From Methylotenera versatilis 79 (GTDB lineage: Bacteria > Pseudomonadota > Gammaproteobacteria > Burkholderiales > Methylophilaceae): a stretch of 64,000 bases of DNA. The stretch spans positions 1,550,001 through 1,614,000 of the forward strand of contig NZ_ARVX01000001.1 of assembly GCF_000384375.1 (NCBI RefSeq). The letters run 5' to 3'. Below the pieces are notes generated by a model, which ran no database searches, had not been told where the DNA came from, and saw nothing but the letters and a program-made list of their open reading frames with translations. Below are positions 42,370 through 52,009 of this stretch, one piece after another. Position 1 is the stretch's first letter. Each line of letters begins with the position of its first letter. A program made the position numbers and the translations under genes.

Positions 42370-43974
42370 TTACGAATCGAATTTTAATTTAGCGGTAATA
42401 GGGTAACGTCTATCTTTACCAAAACCACGTTGTGTAATTCTAACGCCAACTGGCGCTTGGCGGCGTTTATATTCGTTGCGATCAATCAGGTTTGTCACTT
42501 TAAGCACATCTTTTTCGCTGAATCCCAGTTGCATAATCGCATTCCGGCTTAAGTCGTCTTCCACATAAGCTTGCATAATGGCATCTAAAATTTCGTAAGC
42601 AGGTAAGCTGTCTTGGTCAGTTTGGTTGGCGCGCAGTTCTGCGCTTGGTGCGCGCGTGATGATACGTGTTGGAATGACATTTGAAAGGCTATTGCGATAT
42701 TCTGCCAGTCTATATACCAGCGTTTTCGGCACATCTTTGAGCAATGAAAAACCGCCTGCCATATCACCATATAAAGTGCTGTAGCCAACGGCCATTTCGG
42801 ATTTATTGCCGGTAGTAAGCACAATGCTGCCAAATTTATTAGAAAGCGCCATCAGCAACATGCCGCGGATGCGTGCTTGTAAATTCTCTTCTGCAGTATC
42901 AAATGGCAAATTGCCAAACTCTGGCGCAAGCGTGTCGCAAAATAAGTTAAATAAATCTTTAATCGGAATTTGACTATATTTAACGCCGACCAAATTGGCC
43001 ATTTCAATGGCATCATCTACGCTGATGTTAGCGGTAAATTCGGATGACATCATCACAACTTTGACGCGCTCGCTACCCAAAGCATCTACCGCAATCGCCA
43101 GTGTTAACGCAGAATCTATACCACCAGATAACCCCAGCACAACGCTTGGAAAACCGTTTTTATTCACATAATCTTGTAAACCTAATTTAAGCGCATGGTA
43201 GACAGTTGCTTCAAGGCTTAATTGTGGGCTGATTGCGTTTGGTTGTGGTTGATGATTGACGTATTCTACAAAACTTAATGCTTCAACAAAATTAGGTAGT
43301 TGTTGTGTGGCTTTACCCGTGTTATCCAACACAAATGAACCGCCATCAAATACCAGCTCATCTTGTCCACCGACTAAATTAACATATATCACGCTCAAGC
43401 CGGTTTCGGACACGCGCTCAGCCAATACTTCATGGCGAGTCACTAGTTTATCTATGTGGTAGGGCGAGGCGTTGAGAGAGATCAATAGTTCTGCACCTGC
43501 CTGCTCAGCGCGGATTGCGGGTATAGATTCCCAACCATCAGCACAAATGATGACGCCGATTTGAGTGCCCAAATGCTCAAAAACCAAAGGAGTATTGCCA
43601 GCCTCAAAATAGCGCTCTTCATCAAAAACACTGTAATTGGGCAAGCATTGTTTGTGATAAGTGGCCGTGATTTGCCCATTTTCAATAATGGAAGCCGCAT
43701 TGAAAAGCTGTTCATTTTCTAAATGCGGATGGCCAATCAGTAAGGTGATATTGGGTAGTGCACGTGCGATTTTTTGCAGTGCGCGCTCACACGCTGTATT
43801 AAAGTCATCTCTAAACAACAAGTCTTCTGGTGGGTAACCGCATAAAGCCAGTTCTGGCGTGACGATTAAGCTAGCACCAGCGGCATGCGCGCGGTTAGCG
43901 TAATCAAGAATTTTGTCCGTATTGCCAGCGATATCGCCTACAGTACAATTAATTTGCGCTAAAGCGATTTTCAT
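42370..43974 (-). CDS. nadE: glutamine-dependent NAD+ synthetase
   Basis: NadE amidates nicotinic acid adenine dinucleotide to NAD, using ammonia from glutamine. The 534-residue protein has an N-terminal nitrilase-type glutaminase with triad E41 (TPELALCGYP), K108 (YHKQCLPNY) and C144 (IICADGWES), and a C-terminal PP-loop synthetase with VVLGLSGGIDSALTLAIA near residue 278 and LTTGNKSEMAVGYSTLYGD further on. The length matches the class with fused glutaminase. It stands upstream of glnB in the same orientation. Confidence 0.96.
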   Translation of the reverse strand: MKIALAQINCTVGDIAGNTDKILDYANRAHAAGASLIVTPELALCGYPPEDLLFRDDFNTACERALQKIARALPNITLLIGHPHLENEQLFNAASIIENGQITATYHKQCLPNYSVFDEERYFEAGNTPLVFEHLGTQIGVIICADGWESIPAIRAEQAGAELLISLNASPYHIDKLVTRHEVLAERVSETGLSVIYVNLVGGQDELVFDGGSFVLDNTGKATQQLPNFVEALSFVEYVNHQPQPNAISPQLSLEATVYHALKLGLQDYVNKNGFPSVVLGLSGGIDSALTLAIAVDALGSERVKVVMMSSEFTANISVDDAIEMANLVGVKYSQIPIKDLFNLFCDTLAPEFGNLPFDTAEENLQARIRGMLLMALSNKFGSIVLTTGNKSEMAVGYSTLYGDMAGGFSLLKDVPKTLVYRLAEYRNSLSNVIPTRIITRAPSAELRANQTDQDSLPAYEILDAIMQAYVEDDLSRNAIMQLGFSEKDVLKVTNLIDRNEYKRRQAPVGVRITQRGFGKDRRYPITAKLKFDS

Positions 43975-44100
43975 AGTTAACGCGTTAATTCCTTTAATAA
44001 ATCTATATTGCCATTAATGTTTTCTCTAGGTCGAACTATAGAAAATATGTTCGTATTACAAAACAACGGTGACAAAATTAGCATAGATTGATGAAGGCAA

Positions 44101-45057
44101 TTAATATTTTCCACCTGCATCTTTCATGATCTTAACGATTTCGCTATCACCTTTTTTAAGCGCGTAAACATAAGCGGTTAAGCCATATTTATCACGTGCT
44201 TTTACATTCGCTTTGTGATCAAGCAGCAATTTCACTAATTCTTCAGAGCCTGTATCAACGGCCAATTGTAAAAGGGGCGTGCCTTCAGAATCTTGATGAT
44301 TCACATCGGCGCCTCTTTCAATTAAAACTTTGGCAGCTGCTAACTGAGTTTTCTTAATCGCCCAAGTAAGTGCAGTCCAGCGTGATTGGTCTTCTATATC
44401 TGGTTTAGCACCCTTATCCAACATATAAGCAACCGCTGGCGCATGACCTTCGCGTGCCGCATACATCAAAGGCGTCACACCTAAACGATCGCCTGCATCA
44501 GGTTTTGCACCTTTTGCCATCAGTGATGTGATGGTTGGAACATCACCACTTTTTGCTGCATACATCAATGCAGTTTTACCATCATCTGCTTTAGAATTGG
44601 CATCAACACCATGTTGAATCATTAAGTTAACCACTTCGGAATAGCCAGAAGTGGCTGCCATACCAAATGCACTCCAACCACTTTCATCGCGGATTTTCGG
44701 ATCAGCACCTTTATCAAGCAACACTTTCACCGTGGCTACATGGTTTTTCTTTGCGGCGAACATCAATGCAGTCCAGCCACCTTTATCCTTTGCATTAACC
44801 TCTGCACCTTTATTGATTAAAGCCGTAACAACATCAGCACGGTCTTTGCGCGCGGCGTACATCAGCGCAGTAATGCCATTTTCATCTTTAGCGTTAGCAT
44901 TAGCGCCACCATCCAGAATGGCTTTTACCGTTGTTACATCGCCTTTGGATGCGGCGGTTAATAGGTAGGGAACATCTTCTGCAACGCATAATTGTGTTGC
45001 GAGGCTTAATATTAAGCCAATAACAAAACTTGTTATTCCACCATTATTTATCTTCAA
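44101..45057 (-). CDS. exported ankyrin-repeat protein
   Basis: A 318-residue protein with a signal peptide (cleavage probably after about residue 26, LATQLCVAEDVP) and about eight ankyrin repeats of 33 residues filling the rest, e.g. ENGITALMYAARKDRADVV and GWTALMFAAKKNHVATV. It should be periplasmic; a partner is unknown. The best start is TTG at 45057: an AAGGTAA ribosome site overlaps the sucD stop codon eight bases upstream, suggesting coupling to sucD. A functional link with succinyl-CoA synthetase is not implied. Another, shorter ankyrin protein lies near 55846. Confidence 0.85.
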   Translation of the reverse strand: MKINNGGITSFVIGLILSLATQLCVAEDVPYLLTAASKGDVTTVKAILDGGANANAKDENGITALMYAARKDRADVVTALINKGAEVNAKDKGGWTALMFAAKKNHVATVKVLLDKGADPKIRDESGWSAFGMAATSGYSEVVNLMIQHGVDANSKADDGKTALMYAAKSGDVPTITSLMAKGAKPDAGDRLGVTPLMYAAREGHAPAVAYMLDKGAKPDIEDQSRWTALTWAIKKTQLAAAKVLIERGADVNHQDSEGTPLLQLAVDTGSEELVKLLLDHKANVKARDKYGLTAYVYALKKGDSEIVKIMKDAGGKY

Positions 45058-45064
45058 GAGTTAA

Positions 45065-45949
45065 TTACCTTTTCGATTTTAATTGTATTGCTTGAACAAC
45101 GGCTTCACCTAAGCCAGCAGGTGAGCTTGCCACCACGCAGCCCGCATTTTCCAATGCGGAAATCTTATCTTCTGCACGGCCGCTACCGCCAGAGATAATC
45201 GCACCTGCGTGTCCCATGCGTTTGCCAGCGGGTGCGGTTAAGCCTGCAATGTAGGCAGCGACTGGTTTAGTGACATAGTGTTTAATAAAATCTGCCGCAG
45301 CTTCTTCGTCAGAGCCTCCGATTTCACCCACCATAATAATCGCTTCCGTTTCAGGGTCAGCTTCAAATAATGTTAAACATTCAATAAAATTTAAGCCTTT
45401 AATTGGATCGCCGCCAATGCCCACACAAGTTGTTTGACCCAAACCCAGCGCAGTAGTTTGATGCACGGCTTCATAAGTGAGCGTGCCAGAACGCGATACC
45501 ACGCCAACCTTACCGCGCAGATGAATACTGCCAGGCATAATGCCGATTTTGCATTCATCCGGCGTGATAATGCCAGGGCAATTTGGGCCAATCAATCTAG
45601 CGCCATTGGCTTTTAAAGCCGCTTTCACATTTAGCATATCCAATACTGGGATGCCTTCGGTAATGCAGACAATCAATTCAATGCCAGCATCCGCCGCTTC
45701 CAAAATCGAATCGGCCGCATAAGGTGGCGGCACATAAATCACGCTGGCGTTGGCTTGCGTTTCACGCACCGCTTCTCGCATGGTGTTGAATACTGGCAGG
45801 TTTAGATGTAATTGACCGCCTTTGCCTGGTGTAACGCCCCCTACCATTTTTGTGCCGTATGCAATGGCTTGTTCAGAATGAAATGTGCCTTGTTTCCCAG
45901 TAAAGCCCTGACATAGCACTTTGGTATTTTTATTGACTAAAATCGCCAT
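45065..45949 (-). CDS. sucD: succinyl-CoA synthetase, alpha subunit
   Basis: The 294-residue subunit carries the phosphohistidine and binds CoA. N-terminal CoA-binding text is [20 protein letters not shown]; the phosphorylated His lies in [13 protein letters not shown] near residue 246. The enzyme interconverts succinyl-CoA and succinate with nucleotide formation. It overlaps the sucC stop codon by one base (TAATG), and the ankyrin gene follows at eight bases. A malate-CoA ligase (mtkAB) function is possible for some methylotroph homologues; no serine-cycle gene is nearby, so succinyl-CoA synthetase is preferred. Confidence 0.93.
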   Translation of the reverse strand: MAILVNKNTKVLCQGFTGKQGTFHSEQAIAYGTKMVGGVTPGKGGQLHLNLPVFNTMREAVRETQANASVIYVPPPYAADSILEAADAGIELIVCITEGIPVLDMLNVKAALKANGARLIGPNCPGIITPDECKIGIMPGSIHLRGKVGVVSRSGTLTYEAVHQTTALGLGQTTCVGIGGDPIKGLNFIECLTLFEADPETEAIIMVGEIGGSDEEAAADFIKHYVTKPVAAYIAGLTAPAGKRMGHAGAIISGGSGRAEDKISALENAGCVVASSPAGLGEAVVQAIQLKSKR

Positions 45950-47124
45950 TATTTTGCTTCCTGATTTTTAACAGAAAGTACGGCTTGTTTAGCCGCATCG
46001 GTTAAATTTTCTGCCGAGATAATATTTAAGCCACTCTCACGCAGCATTTTCTTGCCCAAATCAACGTTGGTTCCTTCTAAACGCACGACTACTGGAATAG
46101 TCATGCCGACTTCTTTCACCGCAGTAATAATGCCTTCTGCAATAATATCGCAGCGCATAATGCCGCCGAAAATATTCACCAAGATTGCCTTAACGTTATG
46201 ATCGGCCAAAATAATTTTAAACGCTTTGGTCACCGTTTCCGCTGAAGCGCCGCCACCCACATCTAAAAAGTTGGCTGGCATACCACCATGCAATTTAATT
46301 AAATCCATGGTTGCCATCGCCAGACCTGCACCATTTACCATGCAGCCAATATTGCCGTTTAGCGCAATATAGTTTAAACCCGCCGCATGTGCCACTGCTT
46401 CTTTGCTATCTTCTTGCGACCAATCGCGCTGTGCGCTTACCTCTTTTTGGCGATACAACGCATTGTCATCCACGCTCATTTTGCAATCCAGCGCGACCAG
46501 TTTTCCATCCGATGTCACAATCAATGGATTGATTTCCAGCAAAGCCAAATCATTTTCTTTAAACAGTTGGTATAAACCTTTTAGCATTTTGGTAAAAGCG
46601 GCAATTTGTTCACCACTTAACGCTAATTTAAAAGCCAAATTACGTGCTTGAAAATCCACTAAACCGTTTAGCGGATCACACACTTCTTGCAGAATCTGTT
46701 CGGGATGATTGGCTGCAATCTCTTCAATATCCATGCCACCAGCTGATGATGCAACCACCACGACGCGCTCTAAACTTCTATCAACCAGCATCGATAAATA
46801 CAATTCGCGCGCGATTGGCAAGGTTTCTTCAATCAAAACTTGGCTGACCATTTGCCCATCAGGGGCATTTTGGTAGGTGATTAATTGCTTGCCTAATAAT
46901 GCCGTCGCGGTTGCTTCCACTTCTGCTACGGATTTAACCAGCTTAACGCCACCCGCTTTACCACGGCCACCCGCATGTATTTGCGCTTTTACTACCCATG
47001 CATTTGATTTGATTGTTTCTGCTGCATGGCGTGCCAATTCAGCAGAGTTTGCAACCATGCCGCTAGGCGTTGGCAGGCCGTAAAGTTGTAATAAAGATTT
47101 GGCTTGATATTCGTGTAAATTCAT
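45949..47124 (-). CDS. sucC: succinyl-CoA synthetase, beta subunit
   Basis: The 391-residue subunit has an ATP-grasp N-terminal half ([56 protein letters not shown]) and a C-terminal ligase half with [18 protein letters not shown] and [16 protein letters not shown]. The length is normal. It starts the sucC-sucD-ankyrin unit and diverges from the isochorismatase-like gene. No sucAB genes are in the window. Confidence 0.95.
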   Translation of the reverse strand: MNLHEYQAKSLLQLYGLPTPSGMVANSAELARHAAETIKSNAWVVKAQIHAGGRGKAGGVKLVKSVAEVEATATALLGKQLITYQNAPDGQMVSQVLIEETLPIARELYLSMLVDRSLERVVVVASSAGGMDIEEIAANHPEQILQEVCDPLNGLVDFQARNLAFKLALSGEQIAAFTKMLKGLYQLFKENDLALLEINPLIVTSDGKLVALDCKMSVDDNALYRQKEVSAQRDWSQEDSKEAVAHAAGLNYIALNGNIGCMVNGAGLAMATMDLIKLHGGMPANFLDVGGGASAETVTKAFKIILADHNVKAILVNIFGGIMRCDIIAEGIITAVKEVGMTIPVVVRLEGTNVDLGKKMLRESGLNIISAENLTDAAKQAVLSVKNQEAK

Positions 47125-47251
47125 TTTAAAGTGATTTTTGGCAGGTTTTAATTTTAGCTGACATTTTCGCGCAAAAGCGCTGTATAAGCTAGTAAAAAAG
47201 CCACTTCAAGTCATCACGTTAAACCACTAAGCGCAATCTAAAGGAAATCAA

Positions 47252-47854
47252 ATGACACAAGCATCGCAAACTTTGCGTGAAATTACCGGTATGGGCTTTA
47301 GCCATGCTAGCCTAAAAGACTCTGCTTTGATTTTGGTGGATTGCCAAAATACTTACCGTCGTGGCGTGATGCAGTTAACCAATGTAGAGCCTGCAATTTT
47401 AGAGGCGCAAAAGCTGTTAACAATGGCGCGCGATTTAAAAGTGCCTATCATCCATATTCAGCATGATGCTGGCGTGGGTACGCCGTACGATATCACCGCA
47501 GATATTGGAGCGATTTCAGCAGAGGTTGCGCCTAAAAATGGTGAAGTCGTAGTGGTTAAGAATTATCCGAATGCGTTTTGGCATACTCATTTAGAGGCAC
47601 AATTAAAGGCCTTGGGCATTGAAAATGTAGTGTTAGCTGGATTTATGACACATATGTGTATTAACTCCACCGCACGAGGCGCGTTTAATTTAGGCTTTAA
47701 GCCGATGATTATTGCCAGTGCGTGCGCAACACGCAGCTTAACTAGCGCTAATGGCAAAATAATTGACGCGCAAACGATGCATGATAGTGCGTTGGCTGCT
47801 GTGAGAGATTTGTTTGCGGTTGTTGTGGATTATGTGGCAAGTTTGAAAATTTAA
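47252..47854 (+). CDS. isochorismatase-like cysteine hydrolase
   Basis: A 200-residue member of the cysteine hydrolase (isochorismatase/nicotinamidase-like) superfamily. The triad is present: D30 in LILVDCQNTY, K103 in VVKNYPNAFW and C136 in THMCINSTARGAF. The substrate cannot be deduced; the family includes nicotinamidases, isochorismatases and many unknowns, and no siderophore gene is nearby. AAAGGAAA precedes the ATG. It stands alone after sucC (divergent); the GNAT remnant follows 46 bp later. Confidence 0.88.
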   Translation: MTQASQTLREITGMGFSHASLKDSALILVDCQNTYRRGVMQLTNVEPAILEAQKLLTMARDLKVPIIHIQHDAGVGTPYDITADIGAISAEVAPKNGEVVVVKNYPNAFWHTHLEAQLKALGIENVVLAGFMTHMCINSTARGAFNLGFKPMIIASACATRSLTSANGKIIDAQTMHDSALAAVRDLFAVVVDYVASLKI

Positions 47855-48293
47855 TTATAGATATCTACAAGATATTAACCAGATAGCGAACGGAGGTGCG
47901 TTGTCGGTAAGCTTGTCACGCGAACGAATTGCTGAAATGATGCAAGCAATGCCGCTTATAGTTGCCCGGCGCAATAGCCATGTCACTGGTTTTTTGATGA
48001 TGACAACACGTGCGATGAATGCAGATATTCCCATTATCAAGGCGATGTTTACTGCTTATGAAGGTTCGGCTGATGCTTATGTTTACGGCCCAGTCTGTGT
48101 TGGAGCAGAAGAGCGTAGAAAAGGCTTAGCTCAAGCCATGTTTGCGGAGCTGAAACGTCTTCAGCCAGGTAGAGAAGGTGTGCTTTTTATACGACTTGAT
48201 AATGAGGCTTCACTGCGAGCCCATATACGTATGGGAATGAAAGAGACCGCTAAATTTAGGTTTAATGGTTCAGACTATCTGGTCTTTTCATAG
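47847..48293 (+). pseudogene. GNAT acetyltransferase, apparently lacking its 5' end
   Basis: The frame 47901-48293 (TTG start, 130 residues) encodes the C-terminal three quarters of a GNAT fold: LIVARRNSHVTGFLM, then YVYGPVCVGAEERRKGLAQAM with the acetyl-CoA loop, and LDNEASLRAHIRMGMKE. Coding similarity appears to continue upstream of the TTG (INQIANGGALSV), in a frame open back to a stop at 47844-47846, with no ATG, GTG or TTG before 47901. A GGAGG sits four bases before that TTG. Either the truncated protein is made from the TTG, or the gene lost its N-terminus next to the isochorismatase gene. A substrate is unknown. Confidence 0.6.
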
Positions 48294-48390
48294 ATCGGGT
48301 AATCAAAGTATTTCAGCACAGACTCGCAAAATAACAAATCTATTCAACAGTGCATGAGCGCTTGTAATTTGGCTGATTAAACCAGTTAAT

Positions 48391-48426
48391 AAAAATGGCG
48401 AGGCAAAGTTTTTTGCCTCGCCATTT
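48391..48426 (-). terminator. strong terminator after the membrane cytochrome gene
   Basis: AAATGGCGAGGCAAA (48393-48407) pairs with TTTGCCTCGCCATTT (48412-48426), a perfect 15-bp stem. On the minus strand it is followed by TTATTAA after the T run. It lies 17 bp past the stop codon at 48443. Confidence 0.9.
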
Positions 48427-48442
48427 AATTTAAAACAAAACT

Positions 48443-49249
48443 CTATAAATCTTGTTCCCAAGCATTGCCATATACTTTACCGTTGCGCGATAAGATAAAC
48501 ATTTGATACATGCTAGTTACCCACATAAATGTCGATGCGACGCTGTAACCGATACCGCCGATAATCGTGAACCATGCAAAACCAGGATTTAACTTGGTTA
48601 ACCACCATGACAATATATCCACAATTAAGAATGCAAATGGGAATGCGATAGCAATGATTTTAAGTGTTTTCGGCACACCAACTGCAAAGCTGAAAATGAA
48701 GCCGATAAAGAAGAAGATAAAGCTAATGCCAAATAAGTGAATGTGCGATACGCGGGTTAAGCTTTGAATGGTCGCGCCTTCGCCAGTTGCGGCTACTTTT
48801 TGTACTTCTTCGAAATTTTTAAAGTTAGGGATATTCGGCACAACGCTGTGACACATTACGCAATGTTGCGCGAAAACGCCTTTAAAATGTGCATCCCAAT
48901 CATCTTTTGGCGCGCCTTTGTGTACCCATTGAATAATATCTGCGCGTACTGGGTCTGGCGCATTGGCTTTCATTGAGCCATTTAATTTGCTCTCTAATAA
49001 ACTGTGTGTGCGGTCGCCATAATAGCTATAGACAATGTCATTTTTAGATAAACCAACTTTGCCGTCTGCCATGCCGTGGGTGAGCATGATTTGCAAACCT
49101 GCCATCAATAAACCAACGCCGATAACAATTAAATAGCCCGCAAATAAAGTTTTTAATGGCCATGGTAGATTAGGTAGATTTAACCAAGCCAAATTGGCAG
49201 GTACATTATTTGTTGCGTTATTTTCTGTATTATTTTGAGTCGTTTTCAT
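48443..49249 (-). CDS. membrane c-type cytochrome of unknown function
   Basis: A 268-residue protein with one heme c motif, C130-V-M-C133-H134, set in a periplasmic loop between membrane helix 1 (residues about 33-56) and three further helices (about 168-192, 196-217, 223-250). Histidines in HIHLFG (170 and 172) at the start of helix 2 could bind another cofactor. I do not recognise a named family; the build (single heme c inside a four-helix membrane protein) is unusual for a plain electron carrier. AGGGGA precedes the ATG. It stands alone, divergent from serB across 181 bp, and is closed by a strong terminator. Confidence 0.8.
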   Translation of the reverse strand: MKTTQNNTENNATNNVPANLAWLNLPNLPWPLKTLFAGYLIVIGVGLLMAGLQIMLTHGMADGKVGLSKNDIVYSYYGDRTHSLLESKLNGSMKANAPDPVRADIIQWVHKGAPKDDWDAHFKGVFAQHCVMCHSVVPNIPNFKNFEEVQKVAATGEGATIQSLTRVSHIHLFGISFIFFFIGFIFSFAVGVPKTLKIIAIAFPFAFLIVDILSWWLTKLNPGFAWFTIIGGIGYSVASTFMWVTSMYQMFILSRNGKVYGNAWEQDL

Positions 49250-49430
49250 GCAAATCCCCTAAAAAGATGAATGAAAAATTTTTTATTTGATGATAAAAAT
49301 TCTTTGATTAATTATAAGTGAGAAGCGAGCATCAACCTAAGATAATCTTAAACATAAGCGATTATTGCGCCCAGTCTTTAATTGAATTATTCAACTGATA
49401 TAATTGATGTTTTAAACAGGTTAAGTTTTT

Positions 49431-50285
49431 ATGCGTTTAGTTATTCAAGGCCGTGCAATCAGCGTGGCGCATCTTACTCATATTCATCGCTTGGTTGGCG
49501 GTAATACTCAATTTATGCAGGTGGCTGAATTTGCCTATTATTTGCCAGTATCTACCAATGATTATTTACCTGATCATTTTTCAGGCGTACAGACTTTTTG
49601 TGCCGAACAGAAAATCGATTTTGCGTTAGTGCCAGATGCGCAACGTTTGAGCCATTTTGGCTTATGCGTGATGGATATGGATTCCACGTTAATTAATATC
49701 GAATGCATCGATGAAATCGCGGATTTAATGGGTTTGAAACCACAAATATCCGCGATTACAGAAAGTGCGATGCGTGGCGAAATCAATTTTTCCACCAGCT
49801 TAATACAACGTGTGGCTTTGCTAAAAGGTTTGCCAGAAACTGCATTACAACGCGTGATTGATGAGCGCTTGCAGCTGAACCCCGGCGCGCAGGAATGGAT
49901 TGCCGCGTGTAAGGCAAACAATATTAAAACCATGGTGGTTTCTGGCGGATTTACGTTCTTTGCTAACCATGTTAAAACTTTGCTTGGCTTAGATTATGCG
50001 GTATCGAATACGCTAGAAATCATTGATGGAAAACTGACTGGTCATATTGTCGGTGATATTGTTGATGCAGAACGCAAAGCAGCAGAGTTGCTCAGTTTGC
50101 GCGACAAATTGGGATTAAATCCTGACCAGACGATTGCAATCGGTGATGGCGCAAATGACCTTAAAATGATGGAAATTGCAGGAATCGGTGTGGCGTATCA
50201 TGCCAAACCAGTTGTGCAAGAACAAGCTAGTTACGCACTGAATTTCAGCGGTTTAGATGGCGTTGCAAACTTATTAACTGCTTAA
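49431..50285 (+). CDS. serB: phosphoserine phosphatase
   Basis: SerB makes serine from phosphoserine in the cytoplasm. The 284-residue protein has the HAD motif DMDSTLIN with nucleophile D82 and D84, then VVSGGFTFFANHV, and AIGDGANDLKMMEIAG as motif III/IV. The N-terminal 75 residues are the extra domain of the long SerB form, without a clear ACT motif. The ATG at 49431 has AGGTTAAG nine bases upstream. It ends one base before the stop codon of the convergent DUF455 gene. Confidence 0.95.
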   Translation: MRLVIQGRAISVAHLTHIHRLVGGNTQFMQVAEFAYYLPVSTNDYLPDHFSGVQTFCAEQKIDFALVPDAQRLSHFGLCVMDMDSTLINIECIDEIADLMGLKPQISAITESAMRGEINFSTSLIQRVALLKGLPETALQRVIDERLQLNPGAQEWIAACKANNIKTMVVSGGFTFFANHVKTLLGLDYAVSNTLEIIDGKLTGHIVGDIVDAERKAAELLSLRDKLGLNPDQTIAIGDGANDLKMMEIAGIGVAYHAKPVVQEQASYALNFSGLDGVANLLTA

Positions 50286-50286
50286 T

Positions 50287-51096
50287 TTAATTCAGTAAAG
50301 CTAACTCTGCTTCAGTAAAACCCGCTTGGCGCCTTGCCTCTAAATTGAAAGGAGGGCGCAATTTTGGCGCGCTGTATTGTTTGCAGAGTAATTCAAATGT
50401 GGCAATTGGCTCTAACTCACGCAGCTGGCAAAGCCAGTTATACCAATAATTACCGATGGCAACATGGCCGATTTCATCGCGCAAAATAATGGCCAAGATG
50501 TCAGCAGCAGCCATATCACCCACTTGAGAAAGTTTGTTGCGTAACGAAGGGCTGGCGTCTAAGCCGCGCGCTTCCATGGTGCGCGGCACTAATGCCATCC
50601 GCGCTAAAACATCATCTTTGGTTCTATCAACCATTTCCCACAAGCTATTATGACCAGTCAAGCTGCCATATTCAAAGCCTAGTGTGTGCAGATGCGCATT
50701 CAATAGTGAAAAGTGAAGCGCTTCCTCAGTGGCTACTTTTAACCAATCAGTGTAGTAATTTTCAGGCATATCGGCAAAGCGCCAAATCGCATCTAACGCC
50801 AGATTGATTGCGTTAAATTCAATATGGGCGAGCGCATGTATTAACGCCGCGCGACCTTCAATGGTGCGCATCGAGCGTTTAGGTAATTCTAGCGGACCAA
50901 CTAATTCGGGTTTGAGCGGCCTGCCAGGAATGGCAGCGGTGGGAGTTAACGGTTTTTTTGACTCAATAATTATCCGTGGATTTTTATCGTGAGTCATGGC
51001 ACCTAAAGCCATAACGCCCGTAGCTTTAATCATCGCATCCGATTCGCAAAGCCAATCCAGCGCGGCTTTGCGAAGCTCCAACGGTTGCTGCGGCAT
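50287..51096 (-). CDS. DUF455 ferritin-like protein
   Basis: A 269-residue protein with a ferritin-like four-helix core. Candidate di-iron ligands are seen: HALAHIEFNAINLALD near residue 88, EEALHFSLLNAHL near 125 and LRDEIGHVAIG near 208. The DUF455 family resembles the MiaE tRNA hydroxylase in fold, but its substrate is unknown. The ATG at 51096 is preferred; a TTG at 51102 directly follows the stop codon of the upstream gene. The abutting position suggests cotranscription with the propeller gene. Confidence 0.85.
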   Translation of the reverse strand: MPQQPLELRKAALDWLCESDAMIKATGVMALGAMTHDKNPRIIIESKKPLTPTAAIPGRPLKPELVGPLELPKRSMRTIEGRAALIHALAHIEFNAINLALDAIWRFADMPENYYTDWLKVATEEALHFSLLNAHLHTLGFEYGSLTGHNSLWEMVDRTKDDVLARMALVPRTMEARGLDASPSLRNKLSQVGDMAAADILAIILRDEIGHVAIGNYWYNWLCQLRELEPIATFELLCKQYSAPKLRPPFNLEARRQAGFTEAELALLN

Positions 51097-51102
51097 ACTC
51101 AA

Positions 51103-51939
51103 TTATTTAATTTCAAGAAAATCCAGTTCGCCTGCTTTCATATCTGGAATCAATAAAAATGTTCCGTCATAAGATAAAGCAATGTCTGCAGAAGCTTTGT
51201 AACCTTCTTTAATCACGCGTGCTTTGCCAGCAACTACTTCAAATATTGTGCCGCTTTTCCAAGAGCTAATAATGATTTTGCCTGCTTTGGTTTTGACTAA
51301 ACCATCGCCACCAGCAAAACCTTCTGCCACTTTGGTGGTTGCGCCAGTTGTTAAATTAATGCGATACAAAATACCGGATTCAAAATCAATCGATAGCAAA
51401 TTATTACGACCTTCAAATAACAGGCCATTTGGCGCCAGAATATCTGGATTTTTGCTATCGACCACCACAGTAACGGGCGCACCACCTTTAGCGACTTTAT
51501 ATATTGAACCGCCGGATTTTAAATCACCGCTATCGCTTACAAATAAATTGCCCACTTTGTCGGCTTCTAAATCGTTTAGGAACACAGGTGGTTTAGGGAA
51601 AGCTGTTGCCGCGGCATATACCTGCCAAGTGCCATCTTTTTTGATTTCAATAATACGCGCTTTATCTGCCACATAAAGCTTGTCGCCAATAATCGCTAAG
51701 CCTTTTGGATCATCTAAACCTTTTGCAAAAACGGTGACATTGCCTTTTTTATCGACTTTACTGATTTGACCGTCACCGTTGACATCTGGCGCGCCGATTT
51801 CAGAAATATAAATTGTGCCGTCTTTGGCTTGCACAACTGATTCTGGCGTTTTAAGGCCAGTAATTTTTGTTGGCAACGGATCTTTTGCATAAACAGTTAA
51901 TGTTTGAAGTAAAGCCAATGCGAGTAGTGTTTTTTTCAT
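51103..51939 (-). CDS. secreted SMP-30/gluconolactonase-like beta-propeller
   Basis: A 278-residue protein with a signal peptide (cleavage after about residue 18, LTVYAKDP) and six or so propeller blades with repeated turns such as KDGTIYISEIGAPDVNGDG, GDKLYVADKARI and KVGNLFVSDSGDL. The SMP-30/NHL fold suggests a lactonase or binding role in the periplasm; metal and catalytic residues of true lactonases are not clearly placed. It sits between the secreted unknown (70 bp upstream) and the DUF455 gene, downstream of another propeller dehydrogenase and fccAB. Confidence 0.82.
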   Translation of the reverse strand: MKKTLLALALLQTLTVYAKDPLPTKITGLKTPESVVQAKDGTIYISEIGAPDVNGDGQISKVDKKGNVTVFAKGLDDPKGLAIIGDKLYVADKARIIEIKKDGTWQVYAAATAFPKPPVFLNDLEADKVGNLFVSDSGDLKSGGSIYKVAKGGAPVTVVVDSKNPDILAPNGLLFEGRNNLLSIDFESGILYRINLTTGATTKVAEGFAGGDGLVKTKAGKIIISSWKSGTIFEVVAGKARVIKEGYKASADIALSYDGTFLLIPDMKAGELDFLEIK

Positions 51940-52009
51940 TTTCTAGTACCTTTTGAGTGTTTTTAATGGTTAAGTTTGGAATTAACTAGGTTTAAATTAG
52001 CTTAGCGTC

